Assembly (NCBI GenBank): GCA_934149515.1
Contig: CAKPFD010000002.1
Coordinates: forward strand, 104,488-168,487
Source: an uncultured Bacilli bacterium
GTDB taxonomy: Bacteria > Bacillota_I > Bacilli_A > RF39 > UBA660
Direction of reading: 5' to 3'
Length of the DNA stretch: 64,000 nt
The notes below the pieces were generated by a model, which had not been told where the DNA came from, did not search any database, and worked only from the letters and a program-made list of their open reading frames with translations. This document shows positions 53,198-63,389 of the stretch, piece after piece (the stretch's first letter is position 1; every line of letters begins with the position of its first letter). Both the position numbers and the translations under genes were made by a program.

Positions 53198-55834
53198 GTG
53201 ATTAGATTATTTTTCCTAAAAAACAAATTACAAAATAAAACATTGATAAATAATCATGATGAAAAAATACTAGAAAAGTATAAAAATATTGCTCAACAAG
53301 AAAATCAAAAAATAATACAAGAATTTCAAACGAATATTGAAAAAGGCTTAACAAATAAAGAAGTGGAGCAAAGATTAAAAAAAGATGGAGAAAATATTGT
53401 TATAAAAGATGACAAACACTCTTGGTTTTATTTTTTTATCAACTCCTTTAAAGATAAATTTATTTTGATTTTAGTTATTTTAGCAATCATAAATAAATTC
53501 ATTGGTGATGATACCTTAGGTACAATTATCATTTTGGCAATTGGATTTGTAAGTGCTATGATAAAATTTATTCAAAATTATTCAACCTATAAATTCAATC
53601 AAAAACTAAAAAACGAAATGTTTTCAACTGCTATCGTCGTAAGGAACAATAAAGAACAAACCATAAGAACTGAAAAAGTTGTTAAGGGCGACATTGTTCA
53701 TTTGAATACAGGATCTATTATTCCAGCGGATATCATCATTTTGGAAAATAAAGATTTATTTTTAAACCAATCTGTCTTCACCGGAGAAAGTGCACCAATT
53801 GAAAAAAATGCTCAATTTAATAATTCCAATGAAATATTTTCTCTTTCTAACATCTGTTTAATGGGAACGAGTGTAATAAGTGGAAAAGCAACTGCTATGG
53901 TAATTAACACAGGTTTTTCTACTTATCTAGGAAGTATGGGAAAACAAATTGATAATAAAAGAGAAATCACCAATTTTGAAAAAGGCATGAATAATATTAC
54001 AAAATTATTAATAAAATATATGAGTGTAGTTTCAATTGCTGTATTTATTATCTACGCATTGATACGAAAAGATATATTAGAAGCTGTGTTATTTGCTTTA
54101 TCAGTAGCAGTTGGAATTACACCAACGATGTTACCCATGATAGTAAATGTCAACTTAACTAAAGGAACTAAAACACTAGCCAAGAAAAAAACATTAGTAA
54201 AAAATATGCAAGCCATTCAAAATTTAGGCGCAATAGATGTTTTATGTACAGATAAAACAGGAACGCTGACCTTAGATAAAATAGTATTACAAAAATATAT
54301 CAACGTTGAAGGAAAAGAAGACTTATCTATACTAGAATATGCATTCTTAAATAGTTATTATAGTACAGGAATGAAAAATTTAGTAGATAAAGCCGTTATA
54401 ACTTATGGTATAGAACATAAAATAAAAGAACAGGTTATAGATTATGAAAAAATTGACGAAATACCCTTTGATTACACGAGAAAAAAAGTAAGCGTTGTTG
54501 TAAAACATGATGATCATTATAGAATCATTACAAAAGGAGCTCTAGAAGAAGTATTAAAAAGCTGCAATCAAGTAAAAATCAATGGAGAACATAAAAAAAT
54601 AACTCCGGAAATGATTCAAAATATTAATAAAAATGTTGAAGATTTTGCCAAACAAGGAATGCAAGTCATTGCACTAGCATCAAAAAAAGAGTATAGAGGA
54701 AAAGATATTTTTAATAGTAATGATGAAAACAATATGACATTCATAGGATTTGTAGCATTTTTAGATCCACCAAAAAAAGAAGTAAAAAGTACCATCAAAG
54801 AACTAAAGAAATATGGAGTAACAACAAAAATTTTAACTGGAGATAATCAATATACTACCGAAAATATTTGCCACTTAGTAGGAATGGAGGATTCAAACAT
54901 ATTACTAGGTACAGATATAGATAAAATGTCTGATGAAAAACTTGCTGCAGCAGTAGAAAAAGTAAATGTTTTTGCTAGGATGAATCCATTACAAAAAGAA
55001 AGGATTATCAAAACACTTCGAAAAAATGGTCATATAGTTGGATATATGGGAGATGGCGTCAATGATGCACCATCACTTCATCATGCCGATGTTGGTATTT
55101 GTGTCAATACAGCGACAGATATTGCCAAAGAAGCAAGTGATATTATCTTATTAGAAAAAAGTTTAAAAGTAATATTAAATGGGGTAATAGAAGGAAGAAA
55201 AGTATATGGAAATATTATAAAATACATAAAGATGGCTTTAAGTTCTGATTTTGGAGATATATTTAGCATATTGATTGCAAGTATTTTCTTACCATTCTTA
55301 CCACTGCTGCCAATTCAAATGTTGATTCAAGATTTTTTATATGATTTTTCTCAAATAGGAATACCCTATGATAATGTTGATGAAGAATTTTTAATAAAAC
55401 CAAGAAAGTGGGATACCAAAGGCTTAGGAACATTTATGAATGTTATGGGACCATTAAGTTCCATAATAGATGTTTTAGCATTTTTAGCATTTTGGTTTAT
55501 ACTAGGATATAATGGATCCATAAGTGAAAGTTATTTTCAAACCGCATGGTTCGTGGAATGTTTAATAAGTGAAACATTGATAATTCATTTTGTTCGTACA
55601 GCTAAAGTACCTTTCATCCAATCAAAAGCAAACAAAACATTAACTTGCTTAACCATGATTACAATAATAGGAACAATCATCACGCCAATAGCATTACATA
55701 ATATCAAATCATTTCATTTCGAAATCATGCCACCATTATATTATTTCATCGTAATAGCATTAACAATTCTATACGTAATTTTAGTTCAACTTATAAAGAA
55801 AGTATATATAAAGAAAGTTGGAAATTGGTTATAG
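53198..55834 (+). CDS. mgtA: magnesium-translocating P-type ATPase
   Basis: An 878-residue P3B ATPase of MgtA/MgtB type. TGES (near 198), phospho-Asp about 351 in DKTGTLTLDK, GDNQYT and GDGVNDAPSLHHADVGICV, ten membrane helices, and the long C-terminal half with PIQMLIQDFLYDFSQIGIP that is characteristic of MgtA. It imports Mg2+. GTG start with AAAGGAGA upstream. The manganese exporter mntP follows by 40 bp, an interesting pairing since Mn and Mg levels interact. Confidence 0.92.
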   Translation: MIRLFFLKNKLQNKTLINNHDEKILEKYKNIAQQENQKIIQEFQTNIEKGLTNKEVEQRLKKDGENIVIKDDKHSWFYFFINSFKDKFILILVILAIINKFIGDDTLGTIIILAIGFVSAMIKFIQNYSTYKFNQKLKNEMFSTAIVVRNNKEQTIRTEKVVKGDIVHLNTGSIIPADIIILENKDLFLNQSVFTGESAPIEKNAQFNNSNEIFSLSNICLMGTSVISGKATAMVINTGFSTYLGSMGKQIDNKREITNFEKGMNNITKLLIKYMSVVSIAVFIIYALIRKDILEAVLFALSVAVGITPTMLPMIVNVNLTKGTKTLAKKKTLVKNMQAIQNLGAIDVLCTDKTGTLTLDKIVLQKYINVEGKEDLSILEYAFLNSYYSTGMKNLVDKAVITYGIEHKIKEQVIDYEKIDEIPFDYTRKKVSVVVKHDDHYRIITKGALEEVLKSCNQVKINGEHKKITPEMIQNINKNVEDFAKQGMQVIALASKKEYRGKDIFNSNDENNMTFIGFVAFLDPPKKEVKSTIKELKKYGVTTKILTGDNQYTTENICHLVGMEDSNILLGTDIDKMSDEKLAAAVEKVNVFARMNPLQKERIIKTLRKNGHIVGYMGDGVNDAPSLHHADVGICVNTATDIAKEASDIILLEKSLKVILNGVIEGRKVYGNIIKYIKMALSSDFGDIFSILIASIFLPFLPLLPIQMLIQDFLYDFSQIGIPYDNVDEEFLIKPRKWDTKGLGTFMNVMGPLSSIIDVLAFLAFWFILGYNGSISESYFQTAWFVECLISETLIIHFVRTAKVPFIQSKANKTLTCLTMITIIGTIITPIALHNIKSFHFEIMPPLYYFIVIALTILYVILVQLIKKVYIKKVGNWL

Positions 55835-55874
55835 AAAAGTAATAAAGCTCTAATAAACAAAGCAATAAGAAACA

Positions 55875-56444
55875 ATGAAAATTATAGAAATATTATTATT
55901 AGGAATAAGTCTTTCAATGGATGCTTTTGCAGTTTCTATTTGTAAAGGTTTAGCAATGAAGAAAATCAATTGGAAAAAAGCACTAATAATAGGGCTGTAT
56001 TTTGGAATATTTCAAGCCCTAATGCCAGCAATAGGTTATTTTTTAGGAAGCACTTTTGAAAACTTAGTGACCAATATAGATCATTGGATCGCCTTTATAT
56101 TATTAGCTTTCATTGGTGGTAACATGATAAAAGAAGCATTAGCTAAAGAAGAAAATAATAACTGTAATGATAATGTAGATTTTAAAACAATGTTAATTTT
56201 AGCAATTGCAACAAGTATAGATGCTTTAGCAATAGGAATTACCTTTGCCTTTCTTAATGTTAATTTACTACTTGCCATTACTATAATAGGAATCACAACG
56301 TTTATTATTTCCTTAATTGGAGTGAAACTAGGAAACAAATTTGGTAGAAAATATGAAAGTAAAGCAGGAATCATGGGAGGAATTATTTTAATACTAATAG
56401 GGCTAAAGATATTATTAGAACATTTAAAAATAATAACTTTTTAA
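55875..56444 (+). CDS. mntP: manganese efflux pump MntP
   Basis: A 189-residue protein with six membrane helices; SLSMDAFAVSICKGLAMK and ATSIDALAIGITFAFL are the two repeated half-site motifs with Asp residues of MntP. It exports Mn2+. Cotranscription with mgtA is likely. A strong terminator follows. No yybP-ykoY-type Mn riboswitch is seen in the short gap. Confidence 0.93.
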   Translation: MKIIEILLLGISLSMDAFAVSICKGLAMKKINWKKALIIGLYFGIFQALMPAIGYFLGSTFENLVTNIDHWIAFILLAFIGGNMIKEALAKEENNNCNDNVDFKTMLILAIATSIDALAIGITFAFLNVNLLLAITIIGITTFIISLIGVKLGNKFGRKYESKAGIMGGIILILIGLKILLEHLKIITF

Positions 56445-56469
56445 CCAATATGATCATCAAAAGCTAGAT

Positions 56470-56513
56470 AAATATCTATTTGCAACACATTCCTGCAGAT
56501 AGATATTTTTGTC
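56470..56513 (+). terminator. terminator of mgtA-mntP
   Basis: AAATATCTAT (56470-56479) / ATAGATATTT with T5 run (56500-56511). Confidence 0.65.
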
Positions 56514-56517
56514 TAAT

Positions 56518-56560
56518 GTTACAAAATTGTAATGTTTTGTAATATTAAAATAGCAACAAA
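56518..56560 (+). promoter_or_regulatory. box 1 of a duplicated 41-bp motif (BceR-type site)
   Basis: TTACAAAATTGTAATGTTTTGTAATATTA and flanking AATAGCAACAAAT. The same sequence, with three changes, lies at 58360-58402 before the ABC genes. TTACAA-AA-TTGTAA is an inverted repeat with a further TTTTGTAA half. Best explained as the binding site of the response regulator encoded at 56658. TATAAT at 56609-56614 is a candidate -10 for the regulator. Confidence 0.65.
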
Positions 56561-56657
56561 TAAATCTAAACATGCTAACATAATAGTAAATGGTTTTTTA
56601 AAAAGTGATATAATAGACCAATAAAAAAGCACTACAATGCCCAAGGAAGAAGAAAAG

Positions 56658-57320
56658 ATGAAAAAAATATTAATCGTAGAAGATGAAGAAATTATTAGAA
56701 ATGAATTAAAAACCCTATTAGAAAACTCTAATTATGAAGTTCAAGTCTTAGAAAAATTTAATAATATGATAGAAGATATCAAAAATATTCAGTCAGATTT
56801 AATTTTAATGGATATCAATTTACCCAATATAAATGGAGAAATATTATTAAAAGAAATCAGGAAAAAATCAAATGTTCCTATTATCATGGTTACAAGTAGA
56901 ATAGGAGAAGTAGACGAAGTTTTATCAATGTCTTATGGAGCAGATGATTATATTACAAAACCATATAACCCAACCATTTTATTATTAAGAATTCAAAATA
57001 TATTGAAACGAACAGAAAGTAATAAAGACGATCTGTTTTATGATGGAATAACTGTCAATCCTCAAAAAGGAAACTTAGAACAAAATGGTAAAATATTAGA
57101 ACTAACAAAAAATGAAATGATTATTTTTACCTATCTTTTAAGTCATCGTGGTAGAATAGTAACTCGTGATGATTTAATGACAGACTTATGGAATAATAAC
57201 GAATTTATCAACGATAACGCTTTAACTGTAAATATCAGTAGGTTAAGAAATAAATTACAAGCGTTTGGACTTGAAAATAAAATTGAAACCAAAAAAGGGC
57301 AGGGGTACAAATTATTATGA
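56658..57320 (+). CDS. bceR: BceR-type response regulator
   Basis: About 220 residues: receiver domain with phospho-Asp52 in LILMDINLP and Lys in TKPYNPTILLL, and a C-terminal winged helix (VNISRLRNKLQAFG, GQGYKLL). It belongs to the regulators of bacitracin/antimicrobial peptide ABC modules. ATG 56658 with GGAAGAAG upstream is chosen over ATG 56637. Its stop overlaps the kinase start (ATGA). Confidence 0.88.
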   Translation: MKKILIVEDEEIIRNELKTLLENSNYEVQVLEKFNNMIEDIKNIQSDLILMDINLPNINGEILLKEIRKKSNVPIIMVTSRIGEVDEVLSMSYGADDYITKPYNPTILLLRIQNILKRTESNKDDLFYDGITVNPQKGNLEQNGKILELTKNEMIIFTYLLSHRGRIVTRDDLMTDLWNNNEFINDNALTVNISRLRNKLQAFGLENKIETKKGQGYKLL

Positions 57321-58336
57321 GTTTTAAAAGATATTTAGTAGATAAAGTCCCAGAACTAATAACATCAACTGTTGGCTTCATCATCGCTATTCTTATGTTA
57401 AACGTCTTCAAAGTAGAAAAAGATCTAAAAATAGCATTGACAGTTTTGTTTTTACTTGTTATTTTCTTAAACGTCACTTTTGATTATGTTAAAAAATACA
57501 AATTTTATAAAAAATTATTGAATACACTAGATACCTTAGATAAAAAATATTTAATTTTAGAAATGATAAACAAACCAACCTTTTATGATGGCGAAATCTT
57601 TTATCAAGCACTTTATGATATCAATAAATCAATGATCGAAAAAGTAAAAGAATATCATTTAAACATCAGTGACTTTAAAGAATATGTAGAAATGTGGATA
57701 CACGAAGTGAAAATTCCAATCGCAAGTCTAACTTTATTAATTCATAACAACCAAAATAAAATCGATAAAAGATATGAAGAGCAAATTAGAAAATTAGATA
57801 ATTATATAGATCAAATTTTATATTTTGTTCGAAGTGAAAACGTAGAAAAAGATTATATAATTAAAGAAAAATACTTACAAGAAGTAATAAAAAATGTTGC
57901 ACTAAGAAATAAAGATGATGTATTAGAAAATAAGATTAGTTTGGAAGTTACTGTTCATAATGAAAAAGTTTTAACAGATTCCAAATGGTTAGAGTTTATC
58001 TTAAATCAGATAATAAACAACAGTATTAAATATAAAAAAAACACCACTGAATCATATATAAAAATAACAGCCAAAGAAACACAAAAAAAGGTATATTTAA
58101 CAATTTATGATAATGGAATAGGAATACCGAAAAGTGATTTAAAAAGAGTGTTTGATAAATCATTTACTGGAGAAAATGGTAGAAAAATGGCAAAATCGAC
58201 AGGAATGGGACTCTATATTGTAAAAAAATTATGTGATAAATTAGGACACAAAATAACCATTGAATCCGAAGTACAACAATATACAAAAGTTACTATTATC
58301 TTTTCTCAAAACGATTTTTATAAAATAGATGATTAG
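57317..58336 (+). CDS. bceS: BceS-type intramembrane-sensing histidine kinase
   Basis: A 339-residue kinase with two N-terminal helices (about 14-32 and 39-58) and almost no outside loop, the BceS (intramembrane-sensing) layout. His129 in EMWIHEVKIPIASL is phosphorylated. The N-box is NQIINNSIKY, the G-box GIGIPKSDLKRVF and STGMGLYIVKKL. It works with the BceAB-type transporter downstream, which is the actual peptide sensor. Confidence 0.9.
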   Translation: MSFKRYLVDKVPELITSTVGFIIAILMLNVFKVEKDLKIALTVLFLLVIFLNVTFDYVKKYKFYKKLLNTLDTLDKKYLILEMINKPTFYDGEIFYQALYDINKSMIEKVKEYHLNISDFKEYVEMWIHEVKIPIASLTLLIHNNQNKIDKRYEEQIRKLDNYIDQILYFVRSENVEKDYIIKEKYLQEVIKNVALRNKDDVLENKISLEVTVHNEKVLTDSKWLEFILNQIINNSIKYKKNTTESYIKITAKETQKKVYLTIYDNGIGIPKSDLKRVFDKSFTGENGRKMAKSTGMGLYIVKKLCDKLGHKITIESEVQQYTKVTIIFSQNDFYKIDD

Positions 58337-58359
58337 TTTTATTAATGAACATTAAGTAT

Positions 58360-58402
58360 ATTACAAAATTGTAATGTTTTGTAATATTAGAATAACGACA
58401 AA
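58360..58402 (+). promoter_or_regulatory. box 2 of the duplicated 41-bp motif
   Basis: Copy of 56518-56560 upstream of the ABC transporter genes, about 40 bp before their ribosome site. TTACAAAATTGTAA palindrome plus TTTTGTAA half. Consistent with BceR controlling both operons. Confidence 0.7.
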
Positions 58403-58442
58403 TCTTAATGTTTATATTACGATGGAACACGAAAGGAGAAAG

Positions 58443-59213
58443 ATGATGGAAAATATTTTACAAATTGATAAAATTGAAAAATATTATGGGAACAAATCTA
58501 GTCTTACAAAAGCACTTGATAATTTATCATTTGAGGTTGAAAAAGGCGAATTTGTTGCAATAATGGGAGCCAGTGGCTCTGGCAAAACAACACTTTTAAA
58601 TTGTATTTCTACAATAGATAAAGTAACATCTGGACATATTTATGTTGCAGATAATGATATTACTAAGTTAAAAGGAAATGATTTAACTAAGTTTAGAAGA
58701 GAAGAACTTGGTTTTATATTTCAAGATTTTAATTTACTCGATACCTTAACTGCCTATGAAAATATTGCACTTGCTCTTTCTATTCAAAATGTTTCTGCAA
58801 AAGAAATTGCTGAAAAGATAAAAAAAGTAGCACATGAATTAGATATTAACAATGTACTAAGTAAATATCCATACCAAATGAGTGGTGGACAAAAACAAAG
58901 AGTTGCAAGTGCAAGAGCAATCATTACCAATCCAAAACTAATCTTAGCAGATGAACCAACTGGAGCACTTGATTCGAAGTCTGCTAAAATGTTACTTGAA
59001 AAATTTAATTATTTAAATAAAGAAAATAAAGCAACAATTCTAATGGTGACACATGATGCTTTTACAGCAAGTTATTCTTCTAGAGTTATATTTATCAAAG
59101 ATGGCAAGATTTTTAATGAGATTAGAAGAGGTAATGATTCAAGAAAAGAATTCTTTGATAAGATAATTGATGTTGTGACAATGCTTGGTGGTGATTTAAG
59201 TGATGCTCTTTAA
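58443..59213 (+). CDS. bceA: BceA-type ABC transporter ATPase
   Basis: About 256 residues: Walker A GASGSGKTT, Q-loop FQDFNLL, signature MSGGQKQRVASARAI, Walker B LILADEPTGALDS, H-loop VTHDAF. MacB/BceA family. AAAGGAGA upstream of ATG 58443 (58446 also possible); the in-frame ATG at 58374 lies inside the regulatory box and is unlikely. Overlaps the permease gene. Energises removal or sensing of cell-wall-active peptides. Confidence 0.92.
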   Translation: MMENILQIDKIEKYYGNKSSLTKALDNLSFEVEKGEFVAIMGASGSGKTTLLNCISTIDKVTSGHIYVADNDITKLKGNDLTKFRREELGFIFQDFNLLDTLTAYENIALALSIQNVSAKEIAEKIKKVAHELDINNVLSKYPYQMSGGQKQRVASARAIITNPKLILADEPTGALDSKSAKMLLEKFNYLNKENKATILMVTHDAFTASYSSRVIFIKDGKIFNEIRRGNDSRKEFFDKIIDVVTMLGGDLSDAL

Positions 59214-61239
59214 ATTATCCTTAAAAAACATTAAGAAAAGTATTAAAGATTATGCAATTTACTTTTTTACTTTAATTCTTGGTGTCGCAATATTCTATGT
59301 ATTTAATGCCATTGATGATCAAACGGTTATGATGAATGTTTCAAAGTCAACGTATGAAATAATAAAATTATTAACGAATATACTGTCTGGAGTTAGTGTT
59401 TTTGTCTCCTGCATACTAGCCTTTTTAATCATTTATGCCAGCAGATTTTTAATAAAAAGAAGAAATAAAGAATTTGGAATATATTTAACACTTGGAATGA
59501 GTAAAAGAAAAATATCTTTAATACTATTTTTTGAAACGTTAATTATTGGTATTTTTTCATTAGCCATTGGATTAGGTGCCGGATTTTTATTATCCCAATT
59601 AATGAGTATTTTAGTTGCAAATATGTTTGAAGCAAATTTAACTAAATTTAGATTTATATTTTCAACTGGTGCATTTGTTAAGACACTAATATATTTTGGT
59701 ATTATGTACTTGATTGTGATGGTATTTAACGCAATAAATATTAGTAAGTGTAAATTAATTGATTTAATACACTCAAGTAAAAAATCAGAAAAAATAAAAC
59801 TTAAGAACCCAGTTATTTGCACAATGATTTTTATTATAGCTTGTAGTATGTTAGGTTATGCATACTACCTAGTCATTGGAGATACTTCTACTTTAAGTGA
59901 TTATAAGTTATATACTTCTATTGTCCTTGGAGCAATATCTACATTTTTAATATTTTGGTCATTATCCGGCTTGCTTTTACGAATTTTTATGAGTATGAAA
60001 AAAGTATATTATAAAGGTTTAAATAGCTTTACCCTAAGACAATTTTCTAGTAAAGTAAATACAACTGTCTTTTCTACGACTATTATTTGTCTAATGCTTT
60101 TTATAACTATTTGTGTTTTATCATCAGCTTTATCAATGAAAAACTCTTTAAATAAGAACCTAACTAGCTTTTCACCTCGTGATGTTGAATTAACCCAAAT
60201 TGTTCGTGATTCTAATAGCCAAGAACTTAGTGATGTTCAAAAGGAAAATGCCAAGTTAAACTTAGAAGAAATATTTAATAAGAATGGATTTAATATTCAA
60301 AAAGAATTTAAAAATGCTGCTTATTTTTCACTTTATTATGATGATGGTATTACATTAAGAACAACTTTAGGTTCATATTATGATAAAGCTAAAAAGTTAT
60401 ATCCTTATTTAAAATATGACGATTATATTATTTTAATGAAAAATAGTGATTACAACAAAGTCGCAGAAAACCTTAATTTAGAGAAAGTTAATTTAAAAAA
60501 TAATGAATATGTTATTGTGGGCAACTATAAAGAAATGATTCATATAAAAAATGAAGCTTTGAAGGAAAATGCTAAAGTTACCATTAATAATAAGAATTAT
60601 TTTCCTAAATATAAAAAAGCTATATATGGTTTTTATGAAATGGGTAGTCAAGAAAGTGAAATAGGATTTATCGTTTTACCAGATGAGGCTTTTAATGATA
60701 AAGAAGCAAGTTTTAATAAATTGATTGCTGATTATAATGGTGATTCTACTAACATTGAGAATGAACTTGACTCTATAATGAAAAGTGATAATTTTTTATC
60801 AGATTATTTTGTAACATATAATACTAAAGAAGATATACGTGAAGCTAGCGTAGGATTAGGGGCTTTAGTTACATTTTTAGGACTATATCTTGGAATTATC
60901 TTTTTGATATCATGTGCTGCAATACTTGCTTTAAAAGAATTATCTGAATCAAGTGATAATGCTTTAAAATTTAATATGTTAAGAAGACTTGGTGTTGATG
61001 AAAAAATGATTAACAAAACTTTATTTACTCAAATTGGAATATTTTTTATGTTTCCGTTAATACTTGCCATGATACATTCTGTGTTTGGTATTATCTTTTG
61101 TAATATTATTTTAAAAACGATGGGTATAAGTTTTAATTTGATGGCTGTCATTTTAACTGCAGTTTTAATTGTTATTATTTATGGAGGATATTTCTTAGTA
61201 ACTTATTTTTGTAGTAAAAATATTATTAGGGGAAAATAA
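59203..61239 (+). CDS. bceB: BceB-type ABC permease
   Basis: About 678 residues with ten membrane helices in the FtsX/MacB layout: four N-terminal, then FTLRQFSSKVNTTVFSTTIICLML, a large outside domain (about 320-530, Lys/Asn-rich, probably peptide binding) and three C-terminal helices. This is the BceB architecture with the large extracellular loop between helices 7 and 8. ATG 59203 (GTG 59200 also possible) after GGTGG. Ends in a long terminator. Confidence 0.9.
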   Translation: MLFKLSLKNIKKSIKDYAIYFFTLILGVAIFYVFNAIDDQTVMMNVSKSTYEIIKLLTNILSGVSVFVSCILAFLIIYASRFLIKRRNKEFGIYLTLGMSKRKISLILFFETLIIGIFSLAIGLGAGFLLSQLMSILVANMFEANLTKFRFIFSTGAFVKTLIYFGIMYLIVMVFNAINISKCKLIDLIHSSKKSEKIKLKNPVICTMIFIIACSMLGYAYYLVIGDTSTLSDYKLYTSIVLGAISTFLIFWSLSGLLLRIFMSMKKVYYKGLNSFTLRQFSSKVNTTVFSTTIICLMLFITICVLSSALSMKNSLNKNLTSFSPRDVELTQIVRDSNSQELSDVQKENAKLNLEEIFNKNGFNIQKEFKNAAYFSLYYDDGITLRTTLGSYYDKAKKLYPYLKYDDYIILMKNSDYNKVAENLNLEKVNLKNNEYVIVGNYKEMIHIKNEALKENAKVTINNKNYFPKYKKAIYGFYEMGSQESEIGFIVLPDEAFNDKEASFNKLIADYNGDSTNIENELDSIMKSDNFLSDYFVTYNTKEDIREASVGLGALVTFLGLYLGIIFLISCAAILALKELSESSDNALKFNMLRRLGVDEKMINKTLFTQIGIFFMFPLILAMIHSVFGIIFCNIILKTMGISFNLMAVILTAVLIVIIYGGYFLVTYFCSKNIIRGK

Positions 61240-61244
61240 GGCTT

Positions 61245-61288
61245 TAATTGAGGGATTAGTTTATGGCTAGTCCTTTAATTTTGTTTTT
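61245..61288 (+). terminator. terminator of bceAB
   Basis: TAATTGAGGGATTAG / CTAGTCCTTTAATT stem with several G-T pairs and T-rich tail ending TTTTTTTG. Confidence 0.55.
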
Positions 61289-61417
61289 TTGTAAAAGAAA
61301 AAAAGATGATATCATATTATAATAATTTTAGTATAATGATTTTGAGTTATTTATAAATCACATTACAAATGTAAGGTAACTGTTAGAAAATAATATTTTG
61401 GAGTTAGAGGTTTAAAT

Positions 61418-62647
61418 ATGAAATATAAGAGGGAAATAGTAATTATATCAATAATAACTATATTGATATTATTTTTAAAATTGATCAATGTGTTTCAAAT
61501 TGAAAATGGTTTAGGCTATCCTGTTGCTATTGTTTTAATGATAATTTGTTTTAGTCCTGTTACTATATTCATTCAAAAAAATATAGATAAAAATTATAGA
61601 ATAAATAAATTAAATTATCAAAACTTAAACATTTTAAAATATATATCTTCAATTTTAATTATCATATTACACTTGCGTCCATTTCTTAACTCTTCAAACG
61701 AGTTAGATTTAGCATTTAATAATATAGTTACAAGAATATGTGTTCCTATATTTTTTATAATAACTGGCTATTTTGTTGCTAAAAAGGAGAAAGAAAATAA
61801 AAATTATATAAAAGAATACATAAGAAAAACAATACCATTATATTTTGTGTGGAGTTTGTTGTACATACCAGTAATAATAATCACAATAATTCAGTATTTA
61901 CCAACTATAAATGAGTATATATCAAAAATCAATATTACTTTACCTTTACTAATTATTCTACTGATAATATTATTACCTATTATAGTGTTGGTTGCTTTAT
62001 GCTATACAGGAGTTTATTATCATCTATGGTATTTTCCTGCAATAATATTTTCTTTGCTTGTTTTAAAAAAATGGAAACAAAAATTCCATATAAAATATTT
62101 ATTAATAATTTCCTTTATATTATTATTGTTTGGGGCAACAGAAACTTATTATGGAGTATTACCATTATCAATAAAAAGAACAATATCTTATTATTATAAT
62201 ATTTTCTTTACCACTAGAAACTTCTTATTCTTTGGATTATTTTATGTAGTGTTAGGTTATCATGTAGGTACAAAGAAAAAAGCATATTCAAAATATTGTT
62301 TTCTTAAATTAATTGTTTCATTTTTCCTATTAACTTTTGAAGCGATATTATTACATGATACCAATAGACTTAATAGTAATATTTTATTATCTTGTATACC
62401 ATTAACTTACTACTTATTTATTTCATCGATTTATATTACTAATAACTTGAAATTAAAATTCCAATTTAACACTTATTCTAAATATTATTATTTAATACAT
62501 CCTATGATAATTTTTATTATATCTTTGTTGTATAAAAATATAAATTATTATCCATATCTAAACATTTTGATAGTGCTATTGATTACACATATTGCTTCAG
62601 CTTTAAGAATTAAATTAAAGGAGAAAAACAAAAAGTTAATTATTTAA
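61418..62647 (+). CDS. acyltransferase-3 family membrane protein
   Basis: A 409-residue protein with about ten membrane helices. ISSILIIILHLRPF carries the early catalytic His, and IVTRICVPIFFIITGYFVAKKE is the acyltransferase-3 hallmark. These enzymes O-acylate cell-surface sugars or peptidoglycan; a WTA- or teichoic-type target is possible. The TTACA-AA-TGTAA palindrome at 61363-61374 just upstream resembles half of the BceR boxes, hinting at shared control. RBS GGAGTTAG. Confidence 0.75.
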   Translation: MKYKREIVIISIITILILFLKLINVFQIENGLGYPVAIVLMIICFSPVTIFIQKNIDKNYRINKLNYQNLNILKYISSILIIILHLRPFLNSSNELDLAFNNIVTRICVPIFFIITGYFVAKKEKENKNYIKEYIRKTIPLYFVWSLLYIPVIIITIIQYLPTINEYISKINITLPLLIILLIILLPIIVLVALCYTGVYYHLWYFPAIIFSLLVLKKWKQKFHIKYLLIISFILLLFGATETYYGVLPLSIKRTISYYYNIFFTTRNFLFFGLFYVVLGYHVGTKKKAYSKYCFLKLIVSFFLLTFEAILLHDTNRLNSNILLSCIPLTYYLFISSIYITNNLKLKFQFNTYSKYYYLIHPMIIFIISLLYKNINYYPYLNILIVLLITHIASALRIKLKEKNKKLII

Positions 62648-62813
62648 TAAATTTAAAATACAAAAATAATACGTAGATTTCATGCTATCCAAGACATTAT
62701 AGAGTATGATATAATAAGCGTGATTTGAAAGCAATTGAATTTAAATTACTTTTAGAATTCAAACTGGATTCAAAATTATAACAATATAAAATTAAAGTTG
62801 AGGTGTTCATAAT

Positions 62814-63266
62814 ATGGGAATTATATCTAGTGCAAGTGGTGCATCTTGTTGGAAAGGTTTAGATTATTATAAAAGTAAGAAAATAAAAAATATTAAGAAA
62901 TTGAATGATATGGAATATACTAGTATAGTTTCAGGAACTGAAAAATATAATGTATATTTGAATTTAAAAAATCCTAGAAAATCAACTTGTAATTGTCCTT
63001 TGGCAAACGGGAAAAGAATCATTTGTAAGCATATTGTTGCTACCTATTTTAGTGTTGTTCCTGATAGTGCCAAAGAATTCGAAGATGAACAAACTAGATT
63101 ACAAGAAGAGTATGAAGAATATCAAAAAAATGAATATAAAAATGCAATTAAGTTTATAAACAAAATGTCCAAAAAAGAATTAATCGAAGAACTTGTATAT
63201 ATTTTTAATTATGCTCCTGAATGGGTGTACGATGACTTTATAAAAAGAAATGATATTAAAGGCTAA
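62814..63266 (+). CDS. SWIM zinc-finger protein
   Basis: A 150-residue protein with a SWIM motif: CNCPL then ICKHIVATYF (CxC...CxH). The N-terminal part has a beta sheet with SGTEKYNVYLNL; the C-terminal part is helical (EEYEEYQKNEYKNAIKFI). SWIM proteins bind DNA or protein. No helicase or transposase domain is attached. The 166-bp gap upstream is plain AT-rich sequence with no evident structure. RBS GAGGTG. Confidence 0.8.
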   Translation: MGIISSASGASCWKGLDYYKSKKIKNIKKLNDMEYTSIVSGTEKYNVYLNLKNPRKSTCNCPLANGKRIICKHIVATYFSVVPDSAKEFEDEQTRLQEEYEEYQKNEYKNAIKFINKMSKKELIEELVYIFNYAPEWVYDDFIKRNDIKG

Positions 63267-63389
63267 ACTAATAGGAATAGTGATACATTAAATTAGCTAA
63301 AAATTACTATAATTAAAAAAGATGTAGATGAAATAGATGCTGTAAATGTATAGAAAACATTAAAATAATTTAAAGAAATGGAGGTAAAG

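Noticed and set aside
55835..55874. yybP-ykoY Mn riboswitch before mntP
   Set aside because: Only 40 bp separate mgtA and mntP; no room for the aptamer.
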